NCBI RefSeq assembly: GCF_000171235.2
Contig: NZ_ABEA03000041.1
Span: forward strand, 176,561-240,560
Source of the DNA: Geminisphaera colitermitum TAV2
GTDB taxonomy: Bacteria; Verrucomicrobiota; Verrucomicrobiia; Opitutales; Opitutaceae
Direction: 5' to 3'
DNA: 64,000 nucleotides
Shown piece by piece: positions 25,953 through 33,468 of this stretch. Positions within the stretch are counted from its first letter, which is position 1, and every line of letters begins with the position of its first letter. The position numbers and the translations under genes were made by a program. The notes beneath the pieces were generated by a model. The model did no database searches and was not told the DNA's origin. It was given only the letters and a program-made list of their open reading frames with translations.

Positions 25953-26249
25953 TTAGATGGATTCTACAAAAGTGCGATAAACGCTGTGGTTGAGACGGAG
26001 GCGTTCCTTGAGCGCGGCGGGGGCGCTGGCGGGGCCGCTGAAGGTGACGTGGACGTAGTGCCCGGCCACGCGTTTGGGATTGGTCACGCGGACGAAGTCC
26101 TTGCGTCCGACGTCTTCGACGGCGGTGACTTGGGCCTCGACGGCGGTGATGTCGTTTTTGACGCCTTCGAGGATTTGCTCGATGGTGTCTTCCTTGCCGC
26201 TGTTATCGATGATGAAGGTCGCGCGGTAGTTGCGGTTTGTGGTGCTCAT
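25953..26249 (-). CDS. rpsF: 30S ribosomal protein S6
   Basis: 98 residues. NRNYRATFIIDNSGKEDTIEQILEGVKNDI and the GHYVHVTFSGPASAPAALKERLRLNHSVYRTFV segment are typical of S6, which pairs with S18 in the small subunit. The start codon overlaps the pth stop by 4 bases, indicating coupled translation. Confidence 0.95.
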   Translation of the reverse strand: MSTTNRNYRATFIIDNSGKEDTIEQILEGVKNDITAVEAQVTAVEDVGRKDFVRVTNPKRVAGHYVHVTFSGPASAPAALKERLRLNHSVYRTFVESI

Positions 26250-26827
26250 GTGGCTCTGCGGTTTAAGAGGTTCATGGCCTTGTCGGGTCCGTCGTTGATG
26301 AGGAGCCGGAGGCCGGAGACGTAGCGTTCTAAATTTTGTTCGAGGAGGGTGTATTGTTCAGGTGTGAATCTGCCCAGGACGTAGTCGCGCAGGTCGATCT
26401 CGCGGGGTTGCTTGGGTCCGATGCCGAGGCGGTAGCGGATGAAGCCGCCGCCGAGACACTGGATCAGGCTGGCCACTCCGTTGTGGCCCCCGGCGCTGCC
26501 GGTGATGCTGACCTTGATCAGACCGAGGTCGATCGTGAGGTCGTCATACACGGCGATGACGGCGCTGGCGGGGATTTTGTAAAATCCCGTGAGCGCCTGC
26601 ACGGCGCGACCGCTGTCGTTCATGTAGGTGAGCGGCTTGGCGAGGAGGATGGTCTGGCCGGGCGCGGGGTCCCAGCGGGCAACATCCGCCGCGGCCGAGC
26701 GGCGCGTCTCCCACGAGAGGCCGAGTTGGCGGGCGAGCGCTTCGACGACGATCCACCCGATGTTGTGGCGGGTGTATTCGTATTCCCGGCCTGGGTTTCC
26801 CAGACCGGCGACGAGCGTGATGGACAT
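26246..26827 (-). CDS. pth: Peptidyl-tRNA hydrolase
   Basis: 193 residues. It frees peptides from stalled peptidyl-tRNA. LVAGLGNPGREYEYTRHNIGW includes the catalytic His21; KPLTYMNDSGRAVQAL, VYDDLTIDLGLIKV and GSAGGHNGVASLIQCLGG are the conserved blocks. The usual length. Second gene of the rplY-rplI operon. Confidence 0.97.
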   Translation of the reverse strand: MSITLVAGLGNPGREYEYTRHNIGWIVVEALARQLGLSWETRRSAAADVARWDPAPGQTILLAKPLTYMNDSGRAVQALTGFYKIPASAVIAVYDDLTIDLGLIKVSITGSAGGHNGVASLIQCLGGGFIRYRLGIGPKQPREIDLRDYVLGRFTPEQYTLLEQNLERYVSGLRLLINDGPDKAMNLLNRRAT

Positions 26828-26894
26828 GATTCAAAGAACATCGTCGCGGGGCGACTGGTGGTTGAGCACCGGTCGCGTCGCGGCGGGATTTTGT

Positions 26895-27647
26895 TTATTT
26901 CTTGGCGGCGGGCTTCGCGGCAGCGGGAGCAGCGGCGGGCTTGGCACCAGCGGCAGGTGCGGCGGCGGCAGCGGGCTTGGCACCGGCGGCGGGCGCAGCA
27001 GCACCAGCGGCGGGCGCGGCGGCACCAGCGGCGGGCGCGGCAGCACCGGCGGCAGGCGTGGCGACGGCTTCTTCCTCGACGATCTGGCAGGAGACGATCG
27101 GGTGGCCGGGGAGGTCACGCAGTTCGACGCCGGCGGGGGCCTTGATGGAGCCGACTTTGATGGATTCGCCGGCCTTGAGTTCGGTGACGTCCACTTCGAT
27201 GTGGGGCGGCAGATCCTTGGGCAAGCAGCGGATGCGCAGGGTGTGGGCGTTGATATCGAGCACGCCGTTCTGGTTCTTGACGCCGAACGACTCGCCCACG
27301 AGGGAGACGGGGACGTTGATGTCCATCTTTTCGTCGGCCTTCACTTCTTGGAGATCGACGTGGAGGAAGCGGTCGGTGATGGGGTCGCGCTGGACTTCCT
27401 GAAGGAAGGAAAGGGCTTTATTGTCGGTCGCCTTGTCCTTGCGATGGAGCTCAATGATGAGGGAGCGTCCGGCCACGGCTTTGAGGAGCTTGGCGAATTC
27501 GGGCGCGTCAACGGCGAGCGTTTCGGGCTTGGTATGCTTTCCGTAGAGGATCGCAGGGATCTGGTTGGCCTTGCGGACCCGGCGGGATGCCGAGCGGCCG
27601 GTCTGCGCGCGGGGCGCAACGTTGAGGATATGTTGTGTAGTGCTCAT
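26895..27647 (-). CDS. rplY: 50S ribosomal protein L25/general stress protein Ctc
   Basis: 250 residues from the ATG beginning MSTTQHILNV; the open frame further upstream is not part of it. The N-terminal 5S-rRNA-binding domain (SASRRVRKANQIPAILYGKHTKPETLAVDAPEF) and the Ctc-type beta domain (MDINVPVSLVGESFGVKNQNGVLD) are complete. The last ~65 residues are (A)APAAGA repeats ending in KPAAKK, coded by 21-base tandem repeats. Such Ala/Pro tails are common in this family but this one is long. First gene of the operon with pth, rpsF, ssb and rplI. Confidence 0.95.
   Translation of the reverse strand: MSTTQHILNVAPRAQTGRSASRRVRKANQIPAILYGKHTKPETLAVDAPEFAKLLKAVAGRSLIIELHRKDKATDNKALSFLQEVQRDPITDRFLHVDLQEVKADEKMDINVPVSLVGESFGVKNQNGVLDINAHTLRIRCLPKDLPPHIEVDVTELKAGESIKVGSIKAPAGVELRDLPGHPIVSCQIVEEEAVATPAAGAAAPAAGAAAPAAGAAAPAAGAKPAAAAAPAAGAKPAAAPAAAKPAAKK
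26928..27062. repeat. 21-base tandem repeat coding the Ala/Pro tail of L25
   Basis: Successive units of roughly 21 bases (GCACCAGCGGCGGGCGCGGCG and close variants) code AAPAAGA-type heptapeptides at the rplY 3' end. Copy number could vary without frame loss because the unit is a multiple of three. Confidence 0.8.
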
Positions 27648-27830
27648 GGTTTTCGTTCCCCCTGTCTCTCCGTGATTGGAGGCAGGCGTAGTGGAAAAAG
27701 GTTGGATGGAACCGGGCCGGACCGGGCTTGGCAACCAAATCTTTTGCGCGTTTCTCGAAGCGACTGCCAAATTTTTAAAAACAAACCTTGCCAAGCCGGT
27801 GTGTGCTCCCTGTTTTCGTCCATTCTTCTC

Positions 27831-28025
27831 ATGCAAAAGACCAAAAAGTCCGTCGCCAAGCGCTTCAAGCTGACCGCCAAGGGCAAGCTTGTCCGTCGCA
27901 CGCCCGGCTTCCGTCACTTGCTTGCCTCGAAGAGCACCAAGCAGAAACGCCGTGCCTCGCAGGACAAGCTCGTTGCCGAAGGCCACGCCGCGCCGCTGAA
28001 GCGCTGTCTGCCGTTCGGCCTCTAA
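27831..28025 (+). CDS. rpmI: 50S ribosomal protein L35
   Basis: 64 residues starting MQKTKKSVAKRFKLTAKGKLVRR, the standard L35 opening, through HLLASKSTKQKRRASQDKLV. The open frame upstream of this ATG carries antisense of rplY and is not real. It precedes rplT as in most bacteria; infC, usually upstream, is absent here. It is divergent from rplY with 183 bases between. Confidence 0.95.
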   Translation: MQKTKKSVAKRFKLTAKGKLVRRTPGFRHLLASKSTKQKRRASQDKLVAEGHAAPLKRCLPFGL

Positions 28026-28127
28026 CCGACAAAAGAAGCCGCACTGCAATAACCAAAACTTCTCCAGGCGGGTGACCGCACCAACGAACCGACCCGCCGG
28101 AGACATAACATAAAGGAATAAACCAAC

Positions 28128-28511
28128 ATGGCTCGTGCAACAAACTCCCCCGCTTCCCGCCGCAGGCGCAAGCGGATGCTCAACAACGCGAAGGGCTACT
28201 ACGCCAGCAAGTCGAAGCTCTTCCGCTACGCCAAGGACGCTGTCCATCACGCGTGGCAATACGCCTACCGCGACCGCAAGAAAAAGAAGGGCGAATTCCG
28301 CGGTCTCTGGATCGTGCGTCTCAACGCCGCCACCCGCGCCGCCGGTATCAGCTACAGCCGCTTCATTGAAGGCCTCAAGGCCGCCAACATCGAACTCGAC
28401 CGCAAGGTTCTGTCCGACTTGGCCATCCGCGATGAAGTTGCCTTTAACGGCCTGGTCAAAAAAGCCCAGGACGCGTTGAAGACCAAGGCCGCCGCTGCTG
28501 CGAAAGCCTAA
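28128..28511 (+). CDS. rplT: 50S ribosomal protein L20
   Basis: 127 residues: MARATNSPASRRRRKRMLNNAKGYYASKSKLFRYAKDAVHHAWQYAYRDRKKKKGEFRGLWIVRLNAATRAAGISYSRFI is the full L20 pattern. It binds 23S rRNA early in assembly and often represses its own operon. Located 102 bases after rpmI. Confidence 0.97.
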   Translation: MARATNSPASRRRRKRMLNNAKGYYASKSKLFRYAKDAVHHAWQYAYRDRKKKKGEFRGLWIVRLNAATRAAGISYSRFIEGLKAANIELDRKVLSDLAIRDEVAFNGLVKKAQDALKTKAAAAAKA

Positions 28512-28569
28512 ACTCTCCCAAACGCGAGCCCCTGCGCACAGAGCGGCTCGCCTCCAGTTCACCTTTCAC

Positions 28570-28613
28570 GGAGGACGGGCCTCGACCAAGTTCGAGGTGC
28601 CGTCCTCTTTTTT
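28570..28613 (+). terminator. Rho-independent terminator after rplT
   Basis: The stem GAGGACGG(GCCTCGA)/(TTCGAGG)..CCGTCCTC is followed by T6. The GxxExxY element at 28615 begins directly at its T run. Confidence 0.9.
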
Positions 28614-28614
28614 G

Positions 28615-29118
28615 TTTTTAGACAGAATTAACAAAATTTTCGGAATTCACGGAATGAACCAGGAAAACGACAATCCAACGCCCTACGACCTTGCTGGGCG
28701 AGTCATCGGATGCGCCATGAAAGTTCATTCCACCCTCGGCGCAGGCTTTCTGGAATCGGTCTATCAAAACGCCCTCGCCCACGAACTCCGTAAAAACGGA
28801 TTCCATGTCGAAACTGAAGTGCGACTTAATGTTTTCTACGATGCCATCGTGATCGGCACCTTCGACGCAGACATGATCGTCGATAAAACCCTAATCGTTG
28901 AAAACAAGGCAGTTTCAAAACTAAACCCGGCCCATGAAGTCCAACTCGTCAACTACCTGACAGCCACGCGCATTGACGAAGGTCTGCTCCTCAATTTCGG
29001 CGGCGACAGCTTGGAGTTTAAGAAAAAATACCGCAAACACCCTCACCAATAATCACCTCATCCCGTCCTCAGAAAATTCCGTTTAATTCCGAAAATTCGG
29101 TTAATTCTGTCTAAAAAA
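28615..29118. mobile_element. GxxExxY-carrying palindromic element, AGACAGAATTAAC type (loaded)
   Basis: The left end (28615-28650, TTTTTAGACAGAATTAAC then AATTTTCGGAATT) and the right end (about 29080-29118) are inverted copies with few mismatches. Between them is only the GxxExxY gene. A gene-less pair of the same ends is at 47711-47816. It sits between the rplT terminator and pheS, 20 bases before the pheS start. No clear target duplication is visible because the ends are T/A homopolymers. Confidence 0.75.
28654..29052 (+). CDS. GxxExxY protein (PD-(D/E)XK-like), copy 1
   Basis: 132 residues from the ATG at 28654. The signature is GAGFLESVYQNALAHELRKNG (Gly-x-x-Glu-x-x-Tyr), followed by FDADMIVDKTLIVENKAV, where D..ExK resembles a PD-(D/E)XK nuclease core, and VQLVNYLTATRIDEGLLLNFG. 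The GxxExxY family is small, of unknown function and often multi-copy in Verrucomicrobiota. The gene fills the interior of an inverted-repeat element. A nuclease role in moving or copying the element is a hypothesis. Confidence 0.85.
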   Translation: MNQENDNPTPYDLAGRVIGCAMKVHSTLGAGFLESVYQNALAHELRKNGFHVETEVRLNVFYDAIVIGTFDADMIVDKTLIVENKAVSKLNPAHEVQLVNYLTATRIDEGLLLNFGGDSLEFKKKYRKHPHQ

Positions 29119-29138
29119 AACGCCTTCTCAAAAAGCAC

Positions 29139-30179
29139 ATGCAACAAACACTCGCCACCCTTCTCGACCAAGCCCGCGCCGAACTCCCTGCGCTGAAAAC
29201 GCGCCCTGAGTTTGAAGCCGCCAAGGCCCGCTACGTTGGCCCCAACGGAGCCCTCACCGCCTGCATGAAGCAAATGGGCGCGCTCCCCAAAGACCAAAAA
29301 CCCCTCGTCGGCAAACTCATCAACGAAGCCAAAACCACCCTCGCCGCTGCGCTCGACGCCGCCCTTGCCCGCATCGAAACCGCCGAACTCGACGCCCAAC
29401 TCGGCCCCCCCATGGACCCCCCCCCCCCCCCCCCCGACGACAACGAAGGACTCCGCCACCCCCTCACCCAAGCCCGCGACCTCATTGCCGCCACCTTCCG
29501 CAAACTCGGCTTCGTCATCGCCGAAGGCCCCGAACTCGAAAGCGAATGGTTCTGCTTCGACGCCCTCAACACCCCCGACGACCACCCTGCCCGCGACATG
29601 CAGGACACCCTCTTTTTCCCCCCCGCGACCCGCGCCGCCGACGCCAGCAAAAAAGCCGACGAAGCCTACGTCCTGCGCACCCACACTAGCTCCGTGCAAA
29701 TAAGGACCATGCTCGCCCGCAAGCCCCCCATCCGCATCATTGCCCCCGGACGCTGCTTCCGCCGCGACACCGTTGACGCCACCCACTCTGCCAACTTCCA
29801 CCAAGTCGAAGGCCTCTGGGTTGACCGCAACGTCACCATCCGCGACCTCAAAAGCATCCTCGACAGCTTCGTCCGTGAAATCTTCGGCACCACTGCCCAA
29901 ACCCGCCTTCGTCCCAGCTTCTTCCCCTTCACCGAACCCAGCTTTGAAATGGATATCAAAGCCCCCAACCTCGGACGCCTCAGTGACCGCTGGCTGGAAA
30001 TCATGGGCTGCGGCCTCGTTGACCCCAAAGTCTTCACCAACGTGGACATCGACCCCGCCCAATGGACCGGCCTCGCCTTCGGCATGGGCATCGAACGCAT
30101 TGCGATGCTGATCCACGGCATCGACGACATCCGCCATTTCTACGCCAACGACCTCCGCTTCCTCCGCCAATTCGCCTAA
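29139..30179 (+). CDS. pheS: Phenylalanine-tRNA ligase alpha subunit
   Basis: 346 residues. The N-terminal coiled coil (ALTACMKQMGALPKDQKPLVGKLINEAKTTL) is followed by the class II core: HPLTQARDLIAATFRKLGFVIAEGPELESEWFCFDALNTPDDHPARD (motif 1 region), LRTHTSSVQIRTM, GRCFRRDTVDATHSANFHQVEGLWVD (motif 2) and LAFGMGIERIAML (motif 3). A C19 tract (29417-29435) codes DPPPPPPDD at the hinge between coiled coil and core, where other PheS proteins have a short LPG linker. The tract is in frame. pheT follows after a GxxExxY element. Confidence 0.95.
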   Translation: MQQTLATLLDQARAELPALKTRPEFEAAKARYVGPNGALTACMKQMGALPKDQKPLVGKLINEAKTTLAAALDAALARIETAELDAQLGPPMDPPPPPPDDNEGLRHPLTQARDLIAATFRKLGFVIAEGPELESEWFCFDALNTPDDHPARDMQDTLFFPPATRAADASKKADEAYVLRTHTSSVQIRTMLARKPPIRIIAPGRCFRRDTVDATHSANFHQVEGLWVDRNVTIRDLKSILDSFVREIFGTTAQTRLRPSFFPFTEPSFEMDIKAPNLGRLSDRWLEIMGCGLVDPKVFTNVDIDPAQWTGLAFGMGIERIAMLIHGIDDIRHFYANDLRFLRQFA

Positions 30180-30198
30180 AAAAATCCGGACAGAAATC

Positions 30199-30698
30199 TT
30201 GCACAGAAGATAACGAAGGGAACGAAGCTCCAAACCGCGAGACACCATGCACCCGCTTTGCCAAAAGGCTGACGCCATTTCCAACACTGTCATTGGCGCG
30301 GCAATTGAGGTTCATCGCGACAAAGGTCCCGGCCTCATCGAGTCCATTTACGAGCGTTGTCTGGTTCACGAACTCTCCCTGCGAAAATTGCCGGTGCGCA
30401 ACCAAGGTTCCGTCCGCATCACCTATAAAGATTTCACTTTTGAGGACAATCTTCGCTTCGACATCCTTGTTGATGAATGCCTCCTCCTTGAGGGCAAGTG
30501 CGTCGAAAAAATCCTCCCCATCCACAAGGCACAACTCATGAGTTACATGAAACTCCTCAACATCCCCCTCGGCATTCTTTTCAACTACAACACCACCATC
30601 CTGAAAGACGACATGCACCGCCTCATTCTCCCCGGTGCCAACCTCCTCTAGCCCGCCTTCCCTCCGACCTTCGTTATCTTCGTTAACTTCTGTGCAAA
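30199..30698. mobile_element. GxxExxY-carrying palindromic element, GCACAGAAGATAACGAAG type (loaded)
   Basis: Inverted ends at 30199-30227 (TTGCACAGAAGATAACGAAG...) and 30668-30698 (complement) flank the second GxxExxY gene. The same ends without a gene are at 51045-51186. The element splits pheS from pheT, which are otherwise a contiguous operon in most bacteria; its right end stops 10 bases before the pheT ATG. Confidence 0.75.
30247..30651 (+). CDS. GxxExxY protein, copy 2
   Basis: 134 residues. The signature GPGLIESIYERCLVHELSLRKL matches copy 1 in spacing. The later FEDNLRFDILVDECLLLEGKCVEKILPIHKAQLMSYMKLLNIPLGILFNYN has EGK where copy 1 has ENK, so the putative D..ExK core is retained. 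Only modest identity to copy 1, so these are not a recent duplication. It lies inside its own inverted-repeat element between pheS and pheT. Confidence 0.85.
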   Translation: MHPLCQKADAISNTVIGAAIEVHRDKGPGLIESIYERCLVHELSLRKLPVRNQGSVRITYKDFTFEDNLRFDILVDECLLLEGKCVEKILPIHKAQLMSYMKLLNIPLGILFNYNTTILKDDMHRLILPGANLL

Positions 30699-30708
30699 AC
30701 TTCCACTC

Positions 30709-33388
30709 ATGAAAATCTCACTCTCCTGGCTCTCCCGCTACATTGACCTCACCGACCTCACCCTCGCGCAAATCACTGACGCGCTCCCCATGCTCGGTCT
30801 CGAAGTCGAAGACGTCACCACTGCCGGACTCCAACCCCTCAAAAACGTCGTCATCGGCAAAATCCTCTCCTACGAAAAACACCCCAAAGCCGACAAACTC
30901 TCAGTCTGCCGCGTTGACACCGGAGCCCCCACCGGCCCGCACCAAATCGTCTGCGGCGCAAAAAATTTCGTCGCCAACGACATCGTTCCCGTCGCCCTCC
31001 CCGGAGCCATCCTCCCCGGCAACTTCGAAATCAAAATCAGCAAACTCCGCGACATCGAATCCCAAGGCATGATGTGCTCCGCCCGCGAACTCGGCCTCGG
31101 CCAGAACCACGAAGGACTCCTCATCCTCACCTCGCGCAAGCTCCCCCTCGGCACCTCCATCAACGACCACTTCCCCGCCCCCGACACCGTCCTCGACCTC
31201 AGCATCACCGCCAACCGCAGCGACTGCCTCGGCCACATCGGCGTAGCCCGCGACCTCGCAGCCTGGTTCCAACGCCCCCTCCGCCTCCCCGACCTCCCCC
31301 CCCCCCCCCCCTCTGCGCCTGCCCCCTCCGCCGACGCCGCTGACCTCCTCACCACTGTAACGACCACCATCGACACCTGCCCCTACTACACCGCCACCGC
31401 CATCCGCAACGTCCGCGTCGCCCCCTCGCCCGACTGGCTAGCCCGCGACCTCGAAGCCGTTGGACTGCGCCCCATCAACAACATCGTGGACATCACCAAC
31501 TGGGTCATGCTCGAAACCGGCCAACCCCTCCACGCCTTCGACGCCGCCAACATCGGCGGACACCAGATAAACATCCGCCCCGCCGCCCCCGGCGAAAAAA
31601 TCACCCTCCTCGACCAAGGCCGTATCGTAGAACTCGATACCACCGACTGCGTCATTGCCGACGCCGCCAAAGCCATGGCTATCGGCGGCATCATGGGCGG
31701 AGAAAACAGCGGCGTCACCCCCGCCACCACCAACATCGTCCTCGAAGCCGCCTGGTTCCGCCCCGGTCCCATCCGCAAAACCAGCCGCCGCCTCGCCCTC
31801 CCGACCGACAGCGCCCAACGCTACACCCGCGACGCCGACCCCGCCGCCGTCCTCCTTGCTGCCCGCCGCGCCACCGCCCTCATACTCGAACACGCAGGCG
31901 GCACCCTCGTCGGCCCCCGCGTCATTGTCGGCGCACCACCGCGCACAGACCGCACCATCGAACTCACCGCCAACTACGTCCGCGCCCGCTGCGGCTTCGA
32001 AATCGACGCCAACACCATTGCCAACACCTACCGCCGCCTCGGCTTCACCGTTGACGAAGTGGCGCAGACGTCCCGCCCGCAAAGTGGCGCGGGCGTCCCG
32101 CCCGCCCTCCCGCCACACCTCCCTCCCACTGGCGCGACAGCGCCCCACTTCGATGTTGGATGTTCGATGTTGGATGTTGGACGTTCGGGGCGAAGCCCCG
32201 TCCCCCCCCCCCCCCCCCCCTCCACGACATGGCGCGTCACTGTCCCCAGCTACCGCTCCGACATCGACCGCCCCATCGACCTCGTTGAAGAATTCGTTCG
32301 TATTCACGGCACCACTACCATCCCCTCCGCCCCCATCCCTGCCCCCGCGCCCGGCGACATCGAAAACGACGACCCCCTCGCCACCTACACCCGACGCGCC
32401 ACCGCGCACCTCACCGGCCAAGGTTTTGCCGAATGCGTCCACTACACCCTCTGCGACGGACGCGACATTGCCGCCCACTACGGACAACCCACTGCCGACG
32501 CCCTCGCCCTAGCCAACCCCCTCACCAGCGAACTCGGTCACATCCGCCCCTCCCTCATCCCCGGCCTCCTCGACGCCCTCGCCCTCAACCTCGCAGCGCA
32601 CAACGCCCCCCGCCGCCTCTTTGAAATCGGACGCGTCTTCCGCCCCGCGCCCGACGGCGCCCTCCGCGAACTCACCGCCATATCCTTCGTCATCCTGGCC
32701 GAACCCACCATACGCACCTGGCTCAAACGCGACCCAGCCGACTTCTATCACGCGAAAAAAATCGCCCTCGACCTCGCCACGCTCGCCAACGTCCAAGGCC
32801 CCCGCCTCCAATTCCACCTCATCACCGACGCCCCTGCGACCACAGCGAAATCCTCCCCCCCCCCCCCCCCCCCCGCCCGCTGCGCTCTGGCAACGCAACC
32901 ACTCCGCGCAGACCACGGACCGCGCCCGCCAAGTCGAACTCACCTGCGGCCTCATCGACGCCAAGACCGCCCGCGCCCGAGACATCAAAAACCACACCAT
33001 TATTGCCGGCGAACTCCTCCTCACCCGCCAAGTCTTTGCCACCGACGCCAAACGCGTCCGCTTCCAACCCTTCAGCGTATTTCCCCCCACCACCCGCGAC
33101 CTCGCCCTCATCGTAGATGTTGCGACACCGGCGGGCGAAATCGCTGACAAACTCAAAACCACTGCTGCCAAAATCGTCGGCAAAACCTTCGCCATCGAAA
33201 CCGTCAACGTCTTCGACCAATACATCGGCTCCGCGGGAAAAAACCTACCCGAAGGCAAAAAAAGCCTCGCCCTCTCCCTCACCTTCCGGGCACCCGACCG
33301 CACCCTCACCGACGACGAAGTCAACGCCGCCTTCAACCAACTCCAAGCCGAGATTGCCAAAACCCCCGCCTGGCAAATCCGAAAGTAG
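30709..33388 (+). CDS. pheT: Phenylalanine-tRNA ligase beta subunit, repeat insert and frameshift at a C20 tract
   Basis: The N-terminal tRNA-binding (EMAP) domain (VVIGKILSYEKHPKADKLSVCRVDTG), B3/B4 editing region (DVLDLSITANRSDCLGHIGVARDLA) and B5 domain (TIELTANYVRARCGFEID..IANTYRRLGFTVDE) are clear. After the B5 segment about 54 residues (451-504) are repeat-derived: two 22-base REP-like units, a GATGTTGG word array and a C19 run, all in frame, before WRVTVPSYRSDIDRPIDLVEEFVRIHG resumes. At C20 (32855-32874) the written frame fails; the real C-terminus, including the anticodon-binding domain (RFQPFSVFPPTTRDLALIVDV..NVFDQYIGSAGKNLPEGKKSLALSLTF), is shifted by one base and ends at 33388. 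A C16 run (31296-31311) is in frame. Confidence 0.93.
32059..32220 (+). repeat. Composite repeat insert inside pheT
   Basis: Two direct 22-base REP-like units (32059-32080, 32084-32105), of which the second equals the reverse complement of 171-192, then Pro/Ala-rich sequence, a GATGTTGGATGTTCGATGTT word array (32152-32186), and C19 (32202-32220). It adds about 54 codons without a stop. The same kind of word array occurs upstream of tsaB (58702-58742). Confidence 0.9.
32855..32874 (+). repeat. C20 homopolymer at the pheT frame break
   Basis: The longest run in the window. Removing one C (or adding two) would join the upstream frame to the frame coding LWQRNHSAQTTDRARQVELTC and the rest of PheT. 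Confidence 0.95.
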
Positions 33389-33468
33389 CGGATGGAGAGT
33401 AGCGAGTAGCCGCTACTGAAAACCTACTCGCTACCCGCTACTCACTACTCGCTACTACCCGCTGACCC
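33388..33468. repeat. CTACTCGCTAC word array after pheT
   Basis: GAGTAGCGAGTAGCC is followed by complementary words CTACTCGCTACCCGCTACTC and further copies up to the next start codon. This is a palindromic array between pheT and the methyltransferase gene, related to 6332-6410. Confidence 0.75.

Noticed and set aside
26628..27830. 465-residue plus-strand frame running into L35
   Set aside because: Only the last 64 codons are rpmI; the upstream part is antisense of pth and rplY and includes the Ala/Pro repeat in reverse.
27648..28562. N-terminal extension of L25 to 555 residues
   Set aside because: The extension is antisense of rpmI and rplT; the L25 fold begins at MSTTQHILNV.
28654..30651. 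GxxExxY genes as toxin-antitoxin modules
   Set aside because: Each gene is alone within its inverted repeats, with no partner frame in the small remaining space.
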